From Pilaira anomala (Eukaryota; Mucoromycota; Mucoromycetes; Mucorales; Mucoraceae), in NCBI GenBank assembly GCA_025716855.1, contig JAIXMQ010000190.1, positions 1 through 14,532 on the forward strand: a stretch of 14,532 nt of DNA, in the 5' to 3' direction. Within the stretch, counting starts at the first letter, position 1. Every line of letters starts with the position of its first letter. Positions 1 through 9,079 of the stretch are shown piece by piece. A model generated the notes under the pieces. That model had not been told where the DNA came from. It saw nothing but the letters and a program-made list of their open reading frames with translations, and did not search any database. The position numbers were made by a program, and so were the translations under genes.

Positions 1-1704
1 ACATGTCAACAGTATCTTGAACCGGTTACCACCTAGCAACTTCATATCATTGTTTTCCACCAAGTCTTGATTATTACTGAAGAAATGACCAAAGATATCC
101 ATTTCATTCTCTTCATCATCCTCTCCATAATCACTATAGTCTTGATCATTAGCATTTCCACTAGTTGAAGTTTCTACCACCTGCGAATTTTGTTGATAAT
201 TTCCTTGTAATTTAACCTTACAATCCTTTTTTAAATGCCCTTGTTTTTTGCATCGGAAGCACGCCTTTTTTTCATCTCTTTTTTCATTTCCACTACCCCA
301 CGTCTTACTCTTATACCCATTATCCCTTTTGAAGCCTTTTTTTCTGTCCATTTGATAATTTTGTTTTTCCTCATAATTTGAACTTTCCCCACCTTGAAAA
401 TAAACGGTAGTAAGCGACTTGGTAGTTGTATCCATTTGCATAGCTAGTAAGTCAGTTTCAACTTCAATACAAATATTAACAGCAGCATTATAGGTCGTTG
501 GACCTCTATAAATAATGGCTCTAGTCATTTCCGGATTCACCGCAGCCTTCAAATACGAAATCAACATACGTTCAGGGAAGATTTCTGCCTTACGAGCAAC
601 TTCACGTAAAACTTGTCCGAATTGCACCATACGCATCTTCCCTTGTTTCAATTCTTTCAATTCCTTCAAAGCTGATTCTACGATAGATTCACCTCCACCA
701 AAATAATCCAAGAAAGCCTTCTCCAAAGCTTGCCAATCCCGTTTTGTCACCGAGGGTAAATAAGTATACCATGAGAGTGCTTGTCCTTTAAACCGGATTT
801 GCAAATCATCCAACCGTTCTTTCTCAGAAAACCGAATATGGTGACAAACGTTTTTATACTCTATCAACCAATCTCTTGCCTTCCTAGGGCTTCCTTGTGC
901 AAAAGAAGGTACTTGAACACGCTTACGCCTTTCTCTGATTTCTTGTTTAGAGAGTAATTCCTCACCGAGAAAAGCGGATTCTTGTTTCTTGTCAGAAGAA
1001 ATCACCAATGAAGTGGATGTTCTTCCCGTGTCTTCATTCAGCTTTACCTTACGGAGTTCATTCTGAAGACTCAATACCAGTTGACGAAGCTCGGCAATAG
1101 TAGCTGATTCGTTTGTACTACCACCTGGTACATCATCGACATTTGGATTGGTTATAAAATTCACCAAATCTTGATTTAACCTTAAAGTTTGACAATCCAT
1201 CATAGTTGGCCAGTTATGTCTGCGAATCCTTTGACGAAATTCTACAGGTTGACGTTCCATCAAAGCAGTAAGTTCTTCCTCGAGATAGTTACGACCCGAC
1301 TCTAACCGCTTATCAAACTGTGCTAACATGGACTCAATTTTCAAACCTTCATTCTTTTGCTGTTGAATCAAAATCATCAAAGCTTGTCTACTTTCAGGAT
1401 TTACCATATCCAAGGACTTCTCAACTTCAGTAATTCGACCAAATAAAGCATAAGCCTCTTCCACTTTAGCCGGACGAGACATATGCACATAGTCTATCAT
1501 AGCCTGTTGTTGTTGTCTAAGTAGAAGATAATGTTCATCCCGATCATCAGCTGTACGACCACTAGCTACCGAAGATATATCATTCAATGGGTTGAATGCT
1601 TCATCCTCCCCTTCATGAGCAAACGCAAAAGCAGCATCAGAACCAGAACGAGACACGTTCAGACGAGCAGGAGTAATTGTATCTTCACTAGAACCACTTG
1701 CCAT
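1..1704 (-). CDS. Gag of a Ty3-type retrotransposon (3'-truncated by window edge)
   Basis: The frame is open from ATG at 1702-1704 to the window edge, exactly 568 codons with no stop. An in-frame TAA lies about 45 bases upstream, so this is the first usable Met. The N-terminal 250 residues are polar, with a glutamine-rich stretch near residues 62-68 and probable coiled coil around 85-150 and 200-220. Residues about 260-430 match the retrotransposon Gag capsid domain pattern (RDWLIEYKNVCHHI, FKGQALSWYTYL, WQALEKAFLDYF). A lysine-rich tract is followed by a single CCHC knuckle at 482-495 (CX2CX4HX4C, beginning CFRC), which binds RNA in this family. An acidic tail (about 520-536) follows. Protease and RT would lie to the left of the window, either fused or in another frame. 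Gag forms the cytoplasmic particle that packages element RNA. Confidence 0.88.
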   Translation of the reverse strand, partial: MASGSSEDTITPARLNVSRSGSDAAFAFAHEGEDEAFNPLNDISSVASGRTADDRDEHYLLLRQQQQAMIDYVHMSRPAKVEEAYALFGRITEVEKSLDMVNPESRQALMILIQQQKNEGLKIESMLAQFDKRLESGRNYLEEELTALMERQPVEFRQRIRRHNWPTMMDCQTLRLNQDLVNFITNPNVDDVPGGSTNESATIAELRQLVLSLQNELRKVKLNEDTGRTSTSLVISSDKKQESAFLGEELLSKQEIRERRKRVQVPSFAQGSPRKARDWLIEYKNVCHHIRFSEKERLDDLQIRFKGQALSWYTYLPSVTKRDWQALEKAFLDYFGGGESIVESALKELKELKQGKMRMVQFGQVLREVARKAEIFPERMLISYLKAAVNPEMTRAIIYRGPTTYNAAVNICIEVETDLLAMQMDTTTKSLTTVYFQGGESSNYEEKQNYQMDRKKGFKRDNGYKSKTWGSGNEKRDEKKACFRCKKQGHLKKDCKVKLQGNYQQNSQVVETSTSGNANDQDYSDYGEDDEENEMDIFGHFFSNNQDLVENNDMKLLGGNRFKILLTC

Positions 1705-1975
1705 AATAGCTACTCCACCAATGTAATGTACCAAGTTGAGTTTAGAAAAGGATAGTTCTTATTGGACTAAGAACGAAAAGAATAAAGTTAAAGTTATTTA
1801 ATAAAGAATAGAATATTGTTTTATTGTTAAAAGATATTGGGATATTTATACTAATTGATATTCGTTAAAGGTAATATATATGGAAATTAAAGATACGTTG
1901 AAATAGAGAAAGTAATAATATGCTTGGCTGTCAAGTACCAATGGTAAAAGATAATTATTAATAGAGAAGTGAACA
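1705..1975 (-). repeat. Putative 5' LTR plus leader of the left-edge element
   Basis: There is no gene in this 271-base AT-rich stretch between two Gag frames. On the minus strand it begins TGTTC at 1975, has a TATA-like box (TATAAATATC, 1841-1850), and ends just before the Gag start. This is the layout expected of an LTR promoter followed by a short leader. The right-hand LTR limit and the primer-binding site are not clear: possible ends fall between 1722 and 1740, and no convincing tRNA-complementary TGG stretch was recognised. A self-primed element would explain that. The second LTR is outside the window. Confidence 0.45.
1755..1774. repeat. Perfect 7-bp inverted repeat in the leader
   Basis: GTTCTTA and TAAGAAC flank a six-base spacer, giving a potential hairpin 51 bases upstream of the Gag start in the transcript. 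In LTR elements, hairpins at this position can act in poly(A) control, dimerisation or packaging. None of these is shown here. Confidence 0.5.
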
Positions 1976-2004
1976 AATAGCCGAGAGTATTTCTTTTCTA
2001 AGTT

Positions 2005-2870
2005 CTAAACTAATGAGAATGAGCTCAGCCCTTTACAATCCCTTGTTATTTTGTCCTTTTTATTTTCTTTAGGCTTACATTCAAGAGTTAAACGAGCTAA
2101 ACCATTTTCATAACTTTCGTCATCGTCCATGTAACTATCTTTTTCTATAACAGAAGCAGACTTACCACTACAGGATGTAAAAGCCATTCTTGAAACAAGT
2201 TGTTTCTTTCTAGAATTGGCAACTCGAAATTCAACACAACGATGTCCTTGAAACCAAGTTTTATTGCAATGCACACAAGGTTTCTCATTAGACAAAGAAG
2301 TAGAAGAAGAACGAGCCGAGGATGCTTTATTAGTTTTTTATGAACTTTATTAGCGCTTACCTTGTGGGAACTACGTTGACCGAAATCACGCTTATTGTTA
2401 CCCTGACTACCATTATACAAAGATGTATCATTAGAAAAACCTGACAAGTCAAATTTATTTTTACGGTTGTAAACCAAATAATTTTCCTTACTTCGATAAA
2501 TCTTTACAGGTAATTGAGCAGCTTCAAACATGTCTAAAGCATATCTCACATCCAAGTATTCACTTATAGCGGCCTTATTAACGTCAAGAGCATTCTTGAA
2601 TTCAACCGAATTAGAAGAAGAACATTTACGAATATCAAGATATGAACGTAATGTCACCATATATTGTTCTTCCAAAAGTTTTAGATGTTCCTTAGTAGAT
2701 TTCACCAAATCTTTAGCAGCAGGAGAGTTAAAACCAAAAGAGACTTGATGGGAAGAAGAGAGTCTTTGACTAGCTTGACCATTTTCAAGAGTAGAACCAG
2801 ACATGGTAGGTACAAGAGAAGAGGAAAAACCAGTAGCAGAAGTAGATTGATTATTGTTAAAGGGGTTCAT
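2005..2870 (-). pseudogene. Gag-like protein with zinc knuckle, frameshifted
   Basis: The reading frame opens at ATG 2868-2870, 28 bases after the LTR end. About 176 residues are Asn/Ser-rich at the N terminus with a helical middle (residues about 55-120). At an A6 run (2334-2339) the useful frame shifts by one base. The second frame runs 2332-2005 and holds a CX2CX7HXC zinc knuckle (starting CVHCNKTW), a form seen in Gag of several Ty3 lineages. It continues with an acidic segment and ends in TAG at 2005-2007. Protease motifs do not follow, since a younger element begins 30 bases on. The break is a single-base change in a homopolymer, so decay, sequencing error or genuine slippage are all possible. 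The Gag assignment rests on the knuckle, the composition and the position after the LTR; no capsid domain is recognised with certainty. Confidence 0.6.
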
Positions 2871-2898
2871 TGTAAAGCAAAAAATTCAAACTAAAAAA

Positions 2899-3270
2899 TG
2901 TTGTGATATAGAATAGATAATAGAAATAAAAGATATAAAACTAGATAAGTAGTCTGAGACTGTTTACAAGTGTTTATTAAATGTAAAAAGTGTAGAATAA
3001 AAGTGTGAGAGGGGTTGTATCTATTCTAATCTGAGAGGGTATTTATATTTCTTTATTTTACAGACTACTGGGTTATATATATGATATCATAATAGAGTTT
3101 ACACTAGTATGTTATCTGTTTCTATATTTCATACTAATTTAGTGTGTGAATCAACATCTTTATCTTTTATATGTTTTTATGATTCAATAATAAACTTCCT
3201 ATTTTATTAGATATTTAATCCCAGTATCTGGATGTAACCTTACTGCTTTATTTACTATGCTAGATCAACA
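2899..3270 (-). repeat. 5' LTR of the truncated retrotransposon
   Basis: On the minus strand the segment starts TGTTG (3270-3266) and ends CAACA (2903-2899), giving 5-bp perfect inverted termini of the standard TG...CA type. A TATA box (AATATAAATA, 3040-3049) is followed by CTCTCAG (3037-3031), and the Gag ATG comes 28 bases after the LTR. An alternative start at 3156 (also TGTTG) would give 258 bp. I prefer 3270 because the Tnp2 coding similarity runs out exactly there. The stretch holds no gene. Confidence 0.55.
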
Positions 3271-3926
3271 CAAGCATCTCTTCTATGTTATTCATTTGTT
3301 CTCATAGTCCATTTTTCTTCATCAAGTCCAGTGGAGAAATTGATCTTACTCTTTGTACCAGAAACTGGTTCAAAGATAGTATCGCATCTGTTTCAAGCAT
3401 TCTTGGAATTGAACGATGTCATACCTATAACTTTTCTGGTAGCAAAGAGATCACACGTTAATAAAGTCAATGCACCTTTTACAAGTTGAACACCATCATT
3501 TAAAGTTTGCATATGAACACCAGAAGCCAAAAGTAGTAATTCATCTACAACTAATTTCAGATAGTGATTCATTTGAAAGGTAGCAGGTTCTTTTGGCCCA
3601 GGAATTAGGCCACAAAGAATCACATTTTCACGAAAATTTCGAATCTCTCTTGGTAAATTCTGAATCGTCAAGTAAATAGTTCCACACGAGTAATCACCAT
3701 ATTCATACAGAGAAAACCAATCGATATTAATCGAGAAGACCAAACTAAATAAAGATTGTTGTACAAAAGGTTGATCATCTTGTTCATTCAATTTAAAAGT
3801 ATTCCATACACGACAATCAGAGATATCCCCCATAACACCTGGTACCGGCTGTCTATTCTTCCATTGTTTGATACTGTTTACAAATCCATTTCGTAAAAAA
3901 ACGTCTTCAAAGTAGAGATCACAGAA
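3270..3926 (-). pseudogene. Tnp2-type (CACTA) transposase fragment
   Basis: This is an internal piece of a CACTA-type transposase. The longest open part (3396-3833) shows the usual Tnp2 order: a VFSINIDWFSLYEY segment corresponding to the first catalytic Asp region, then YSCGTIYLTIQNLP, then a GLIPGPKEP motif followed by a VDELLLL helix, then an ALTLLTCDLFATRKV stretch. The same frame continues upstream without a stop to 3926 (CDLYFEDVFLRNGF and an IKQW segment) and downstream past TGA 3393-3395 to WTMRTNE, where TAA (3288-3290) breaks a TNEEHRR-like motif. The TGA falls in the place of a conserved zinc-ligand Cys pair (NRC follows it). Similarity ends at the LTR at 3270. The N terminus and the remaining catalytic part are missing. 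These transposases cut and paste DNA in the nucleus; this copy is dead. Confidence 0.78.
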
Positions 3927-4068
3927 TTAAAATAAAACGAGCGGATAGGTGTCATTAATTTATGTGACTAAACTTTTAACTAAAACAAATTTACCAACTT
4001 TATTATGATTTATGTTAATAAGAATAATTATCTAACTAATTGATGAAGTAAAATATTACCAATTCAGA

Positions 4069-4273
4069 TGTTGGTAGAAGATAAATAATAGTTAAGTTAG
4101 ACAATAAGTAAAATAAAATAAAATAGAATAAAGAGTTTAAAAAGTGAAGTAATTGAGGATGTTTTATATACCATCAATTACTGAGTTAAATTTGACAATA
4201 AAAATATTCTAGGTTTTGTAATGGAGATTTAAAGTTTGTAGTGTTTATAAGAATAATTAGTAGCCATAGAACA
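4069..4273 (-). repeat. Candidate 3' LTR of the Ty3/Gypsy element
   Basis: It directly follows a polypurine tract on the minus strand. It starts TGTTCT (4273) and ends ACCAACA (4069), giving 4-bp inverted termini over about 205 bp. A TATA box (TATATAAAAC, 4161-4170) lies in the middle. The outer limit is uncertain because no 5' LTR is available for comparison. Between 3927 and 4068 there is AT-rich sequence with no gene. Confidence 0.5.
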
Positions 4274-4284
4274 TATTCCCCCGG
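4274..4284 (-). other. Polypurine tract before the 3' LTR
   Basis: The minus strand reads CCGGGGGAATA between the integrase stop (4294-4296) and the TGTT of the LTR. A short purine run at exactly this position primes plus-strand DNA synthesis in LTR elements. It also supports placing the LTR start at 4273. Confidence 0.6.
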
Positions 4285-4293
4285 ACACATTAT

Positions 4294-5060
4294 TCATTGG
4301 CGAGAATAAATTTGTCTCAAAGATGCGACATTTATTCTTCTCTTGAGTTGGCGACCAACTTTATCAGCTAAAATACAAGTACCGTTTGGAAACGTGGCAA
4401 TAACGGTGAACACCTCGGGTTTGTAGTTAGAATCCATTTTAGAGAATTTGTAGTGTGGGACACGTACGACTTTTGATCCAGGTTCAAATATTTGTTAGGT
4501 TTGAGTTCTTTGAAATCATATTCAATGTTGTTGATAACATTATAATCATCGATTTGAATATTGCGATCATTTATGTGGGATAATCTCTCGAATCCTAGAG
4601 CACGACCGAACATTTGTAAGGGATCTTGTCTTACAGATCTAGGAGGTAACCCATATAAAAATTCGTATGGAGACATGTTAAGGACGGAATGAGCTTTTGT
4701 ACGGTAAGCATATGAAACAGCATCGATGTGGAGATCCCAAGTTTTAGGGTTGTCGATGGTTAATTTCTTGATCGCTTTGAGCAGAGTTCCATTTAGTTGT
4801 TCAACTCTTCCGTTTGTTGATGACCGATATGGTGAAGTATATTTGTGATGTACTTGTAAAAGGTTCATATAATTATAAACAATTTCATTATCAAAAGCAG
4901 CACCGTTATCTGATAATAAATGAGTACATGGTCCGAACACGGTAAATATTTGCGTATAAAAGAAGTCAGCTACAGTCTTGGCTTCAGTATTCTTGGTAGC
5001 GAGAGCAAGGGGCCATTTGGAGAAAGCTTCAATAGCAACCAATACATGAACATTTCCTCG
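4294..5060 (-). pseudogene. Integrase catalytic core and C-terminal domain
   Basis: This is the end of Pol. The integrase core continues from the upstream frame after a stop at 5061. SDNGAAFDN holds the second catalytic Asp and GRVEQLNGTL the catalytic Glu, with the usual roughly 35-residue spacing. Near 4485-4495 the frame shifts by one base. In the next frame a C-terminal domain is readable (EPGSKVVRVPHYKFS, then RRINVASLRQIYSRQ) and ends in TGA at 4294-4296. In the unshifted frame the stop comes instead at 4368. The enzyme would join element DNA to the chromosome; the shift removes the C-terminal domain in this copy. Confidence 0.83.
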
Positions 5061-5897
5061 TTAAGTTTTTGGTAAGGGTCCAACAAAGTCAATTGAGAAT
5101 TGTTCAAACAGATAGTTAACTGGCACCTTATTTTTGGCAGGATTATCTATAGGGGAAGAGAATAGTTGACATTCTCGACAAGATTTCACATGATCACGTA
5201 ATTTATAGTAGCAATTGGGCCACCAAAATTTATTGTAGAGACGACTCCAAGATGCATTCATACCAAAATGACCGTGACCTTCGTGGATTTCATTTAAAAT
5301 ATCTTTTCTTTCATCAATAGGTGGGATGCGCACGAATCTTGCAACAACACGTCGATATATTTTATCTTCAGAATAAGCGTACTTCATGGATAATCTTTTC
5401 GTTTCAGACGAAGTCAAATCATTACCAGGGTTCTTGTAGTAATATACCAAATCGGAAATCCAAGGTTCGAAATTAGGATGAATTTCTTCTACAACCAAAT
5501 GTTCGAATAAGGCGTAAATGTGATCTTCACCACTTTCAACATCATTAGAATGACCAGGAAATCTCGACAATGCATCAGCAACGCTATTTTGGGTAGTTGA
5601 AATATGCTTAGTTTTAAATTGGAACTCTTGAGTGCACATAACCCATCTTTGTAATCGTTGAGATGGCTCATTCTTGTTGAAACGATAACAAACAGCAGTG
5701 TTATCACAAAACAAGGTGAATTCTCTATCCAATAGATATTTTCGTAATTTGCGAAGAGCGTAAATAGCAGCAAGTAGTTCCTTTTCAACAGTTGGATATC
5801 TAGTTTCTGCAGGTAACAATTTTCTCGAAATAGATACAACAGGTTTTTCGGATCCGTCTTCTAAAATAGTGGATAAACAGGCTCCAATTCCTACTCG
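5061..5897 (-). pseudogene. RNase H and integrase N-terminal domain
   Basis: After a one-base shift near 5898 the frame resumes (VGIGACLSTIL) and carries most of RNase H: VEKELLAAIYALRK with the catalytic Glu, FCDNTAVCY and VADALSR with Asp residues. The integrase HHCC zinc-binding domain follows (HEGHGHFG, then CRECQLF). Finally comes the first catalytic Asp of the integrase core in FSIDFVGPLPKT. Right after that motif an in-frame TAA (5061-5063) ends the segment, and the same frame continues beyond it. RNase H removes the RNA strand during cDNA synthesis. All four RNase H carboxylates can be seen when this segment is read with the YTDAS motif of the preceding one. Confidence 0.85.
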
Positions 5898-6199
5898 GAA
5901 GCATCGGTATACAAGTTATACCTAGTGTTACCATCAGGGATTACTAACGTAAACGCGTTTACCATGGCTTTTTTCAGATTATTAAACGATTCTTCACAAT
6001 CTTCAGACCAAACAAATGCATTGCGCTTTTTGAGTAATTCGTTCATTGGGGCAGATAGATCAGCAAAACCAGGGATATGGCGTCTATAAAAACCACATAG
6101 GTTTACAAAGGCTCTTATACCGGTTTCGTTCACAGGACGGGAAAAATCCATTATCTTCTCAACCTTAGACATCAATGGTGATACACCTTCTGCAGATAC
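5891..6199 (-). pseudogene. RT connection region and start of RNase H
   Basis: This lies in the same frame as the RT upstream, separated only by a TAA at 6200-6202. It begins VSAEGVSPL and continues through VNLCGFYRRHIPGFADL, a typical Ty3 RT thumb/connection sequence. It then runs into the first RNase H motif, LYTDASE. A TAG at 5891-5893 follows because of a one-base shift just before it; the neighbouring frame continues RNase H. Confidence 0.82.
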
Positions 6200-8278
6200 T
6201 TAAAATCCTAATAATTCGATCTTCTTCTGAAAAAAATCGCACTTGTTTGCATTAATTTTCAAATGAACTTCTTTCATTCTTATGAAAAACTTTTCAATAT
6301 TCACAAAATGTTTTTCTTTGTCATTACCATATAAGACAACATCATCTAAGTAATTGGTAGCAAAGTCATTCAGGAACGGTTGGATAGCTAAATAGACACA
6401 TCGACTAAAACAAGCAGGTCCATTCAGAACACCAAACGGCACACACGTATACGAGTAATTACCCCACGGAGTAGCGATAGTTAGCTTCGGAATCGATTCT
6501 TCTTCTACAGCAATTTGTTGGAAAGCCTTTAATAAATTGACTACAGAGAACCATTTTGAACCAGCTAAGCTTTCAATTACATCTACTACATTAGGCAATG
6601 GCCAAGGATCACGAACAGTGACAGCATTCAACTCTCTAAAGTTCAAAATCAAGCGTTTGTCTCCTGTCTTCTTGGGGACATACCGACAAGGAAACGACCA
6701 TCCAGAATTCTTAGAATTACTTGGTATATGAGTTGAGGGGATTAAGACACCTGCTTTTACCATTTTCTCTAAATCTTGTTTCAGTTCGGCTTTTTCTGAA
6801 AAAGATAGAAATCCATAGGGCCTTTTATAAATTGGTCTTGAATCTCTTGTATCCACGTGGAACTTCACTAAATTCGTTCTTAATAGATGTTCATAACCAG
6901 TACCAAAGCAATCTTCGTACTTATACACTAGATCTATAAGTCGTTGTTTGTCCACTAGATCAATATCCTCAATATTGTGGATTTTTTCAATATGACCACC
7001 TAATCGATCACCAGAATTGTGAGTTTCAGCAATTTCATCTTGTAAGGTATGGCTTGTATCATCAGACACTTCCATAATAAAATATCCTTCTTCGACATTA
7101 TCTTGATCAATATAGTAATCATCATCGTTATCATGATCTTCTTCCGATTCAACTTCTGCTTCTAATTCAGCTTCAGTATCAGATTCTTCTCGATAACGTC
7201 CTTTAGTATAATGGATATTTAAAGGTTGAACACCATTATCTGTTTTGGTATACCAGTAATGTGTGGACCAGTCAGTACCAACACCGAGAGCATGTAGACC
7301 TTCTCTTCCAATAATAAAGTCGTATTGATTGTCAGCAACATCGTAGCAAAGAGCGTTTACAGATACTAACTTATCTGAACCACCTAGTTTAATGCGTAAA
7401 CCTTTAATTAAACCAATTGGATGATATGTTTTTCCATCACCAAACATAACAGCAGTGTCACAAGGTTCTGCGGATGTGATTCCAATTTCTTTAGCTAACT
7501 TTAAACTAATGATGAACGACGTACAACCACCGTCCAAGATGACTTCGCGTTCAAAACCATTGATTTCAGCCATAGTGCGAGGTGCGCTTTTGCCTTTAGG
7601 TAAATTACCACGAGTTTCAGACAAAAGAACAGTAGTTACATTGGGTTCACTAACACCATTGAGTTTAGAGAGTCTACTTGTATGAGATTTGGTGAGCATT
7701 CCTTTCAATTTAGATCGAGCAACTGGGGATAATGAAGCTAAATCATTTAGCGAAACGGCATGCACAGAGTCATTCATAATTCTCTCAACAATAACCTCGA
7801 TTTTGGAAACATTTTTATTTAATGAGATCGTTTGCTTATTATTTTCCATAGATGACAAGGGATGATGGGGTTTCTTAACAATCCTACTAGGCTCAACAGT
7901 TTTACGTTTAGTTTTTGCCTCAGGTAAGGGTAAATTTTCCTTCATAACGACATCTTCAATAGGAGCAACAGGTTTCATAACAGGAACAGACGATCTTTTT
8001 AATGGGATCGTTGCAGTTTCTTTTCCGGACCTCAACTTGCGAATGTTACATTGCGGATACGGGTCAGCCTTGCTTTCGATCGATGAAACTTTTCTTTTAT
8101 CAGCCAGATAAAATTCTTCGATTAACACGTTTTCACCTTCATTAGATGTATTCTTATTATCCTTGTTTTTCTTGTGTAAAGAACACTGGTAATGAAGATG
8201 GCCATTTGAGTTACAATACTTGCAGGGGCTAGTACATTCACGAGTATAATGATCCTTACTCATACAATTCCAACAGTT
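6200..8278 (-). pseudogene. Gag zinc knuckles, protease and reverse transcriptase
   Basis: The frame enters from Gag through AAC at 8276-8278, just inside the solo LTR. Two tandem CCHC knuckles come first (CWNCMSKDHYTREC and CKYCNSNGHLHYQC). A basic, low-complexity linker follows. The aspartic protease has ILDGGCTSFI, with DGG in place of DSG or DTG, and FIIGREGL as the flap-side motif. An acidic stretch precedes RT. The RT shows RLILNFRELNAVT, the palm motif SVVNLLKAFQQI, FGVLNGPACF and the YLDD box. The palm motif normally carries the first catalytic Asp; here it is Asn (codon 6536-6538, AAT), which should abolish polymerase activity. It ends at TAA 6200-6202, after KIELLGF, where RT would normally continue. 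Confidence 0.88.
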
Positions 8279-8293
8279 ACTACTGTTGGAATT
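8266..8293. repeat. Perfect 12-bp inverted repeat across the LTR edge
   Basis: AATTCCAACAGT (8266-8277) and ACTGTTGGAATT (8282-8293) are exact reverse complements with a 4-base spacer. The left arm is Gag coding sequence for the first zinc knuckle; the right arm spans the last two bases of the duplicated site and the end of the inserted LTR. Confidence 0.85.
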
Positions 8294-9079
8294 CGGTTTG
8301 AAGGGTTTTATAAAAATAAAATAAAAGGCGATAAATTAAATGACAACGAACAAAGGGGGTTTATTCTTTATTCAAAATTAACTGAGAGCTCCATATTTCT
8401 AAACTATGCGACTATTTATATTATTACTAAAGATTTGTTAATGACATAATGTTATAGTATTATTTAGTCTATATATCATCTCTAATGTCTAGCGTGATAT
8501 ATAGTTTATTATTTTATGTTTTTAGTTTTGTATGATGTAAGTAGAACAGTGTAGGTGTTTGTATCTGAGATATGACAGGTACTGGATTACCCTGTCATAG
8601 CGCTCAATCGAGGTAACACAATGACTTAATTCAATTATGTACCGACGATCTTTTACCTTTATTTATTGCCCAAAGCACATAATGTAAGGTATGAATATAT
8701 ACAAGATCTGTCATATATTCTTTATAAATACAAGAGTTAGCCCGGATTATTACTCATATCTGTTCTGGTTTAATAGGTGTAGCTACTCAACTATTAAACA
8801 TATGATGCAACATCGCTTTGCTTCCTACAAGTATTTTACTAATATAGAGTCAATTTTAATTATTCAATCTAAACTTGTAATAGGTTTTGGATTGAATTAT
8901 CAGAATTTAGTGTTAATTCTACATCATGTATTTCCCATAGTCCGATAATTATTTTATAACATTGTTTTGTGTATCAATTCGTATTGATATGTCAATCTTT
9001 AAGTAATATAGTCATTTATTGTTTAAATGAGAGTTATGTAATATCCTTTTTATAAGAGTAGTATAGGTCAAATACAACA
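8284..9079 (-). mobile_element. Solo LTR inserted in the Gag frame (796 bp)
   Basis: The insert begins TGTTG and ends CAACA (plus strand), giving perfect 5-bp inverted TG...CA termini. It is flanked by ACTAC (8279-8283) and AGTAC (9080-9084), a 5-bp duplication with one mismatch. Insert plus one duplication is 801 bp, exactly 267 codons; its removal rejoins Gag (Thr codon 9080-9082) to the zinc-knuckle frame (Asn codon 8276-8278). A TATA box on the minus strand (AATATAAATA, 8413-8422) followed by CTCTCAG (8388-8382) suggests minus orientation. The same two motifs occur in the LTR at 2899-3270. A short plus-strand ORF inside (8691-8948) resembles nothing known to me. Solo LTRs arise by recombination between the two LTRs of a full element. 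Confidence 0.8.

Larger units (their letters stand above)
1..1975 (-). mobile_element. 5' part of a Ty3-type LTR retrotransposon, cut by window edge
   Basis: This block joins a putative 5' LTR and leader (about 1705-1975) to an intact Gag reading frame (1-1704) that continues past the left edge, so Pol and the 3' LTR lie outside. It sits inside an older retrotransposon whose frameshifted Gag ends at 2005. The open Gag, against the broken neighbours, suggests this is the youngest element in the window. The outer boundary at 1975 is inferred from a TGTTC start and is not confirmed, because the second LTR and the target duplication are not visible. Confidence 0.65.
1976..3270 (-). mobile_element. 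Truncated older LTR retrotransposon (5' LTR and Gag)
   Basis: The element shows a 5' LTR (2899-3270), a 28-base leader and a frameshifted Gag. It then stops where the left-edge element begins, at about 1975. It is inserted on the same strand into a Tnp2-type transposase gene, whose homology stops at its outer LTR edge near 3270. The Pol region and 3' LTR, if they survive, would be beyond the left edge on the far side of the younger insertion. Confidence 0.6.

Noticed and set aside
1705..1740. A tRNA primer-binding site after the left-edge LTR
   Set aside because: TGGTAC- and TGGTGG-like starts exist, but neither could be matched with confidence to a tRNA 3' end.
7532..7534. Protease DGG instead of DSG/DTG as an inactivating mutation
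   Set aside because: DGG occurs in the protease motif of other Ty3/Gypsy lineages, so it may be the normal form here.
8691..8948. Plus-strand 85-residue ORF inside the solo LTR
   Set aside because: It has no recognisable domain, lies in AT-rich LTR sequence and looks like a chance ORF.
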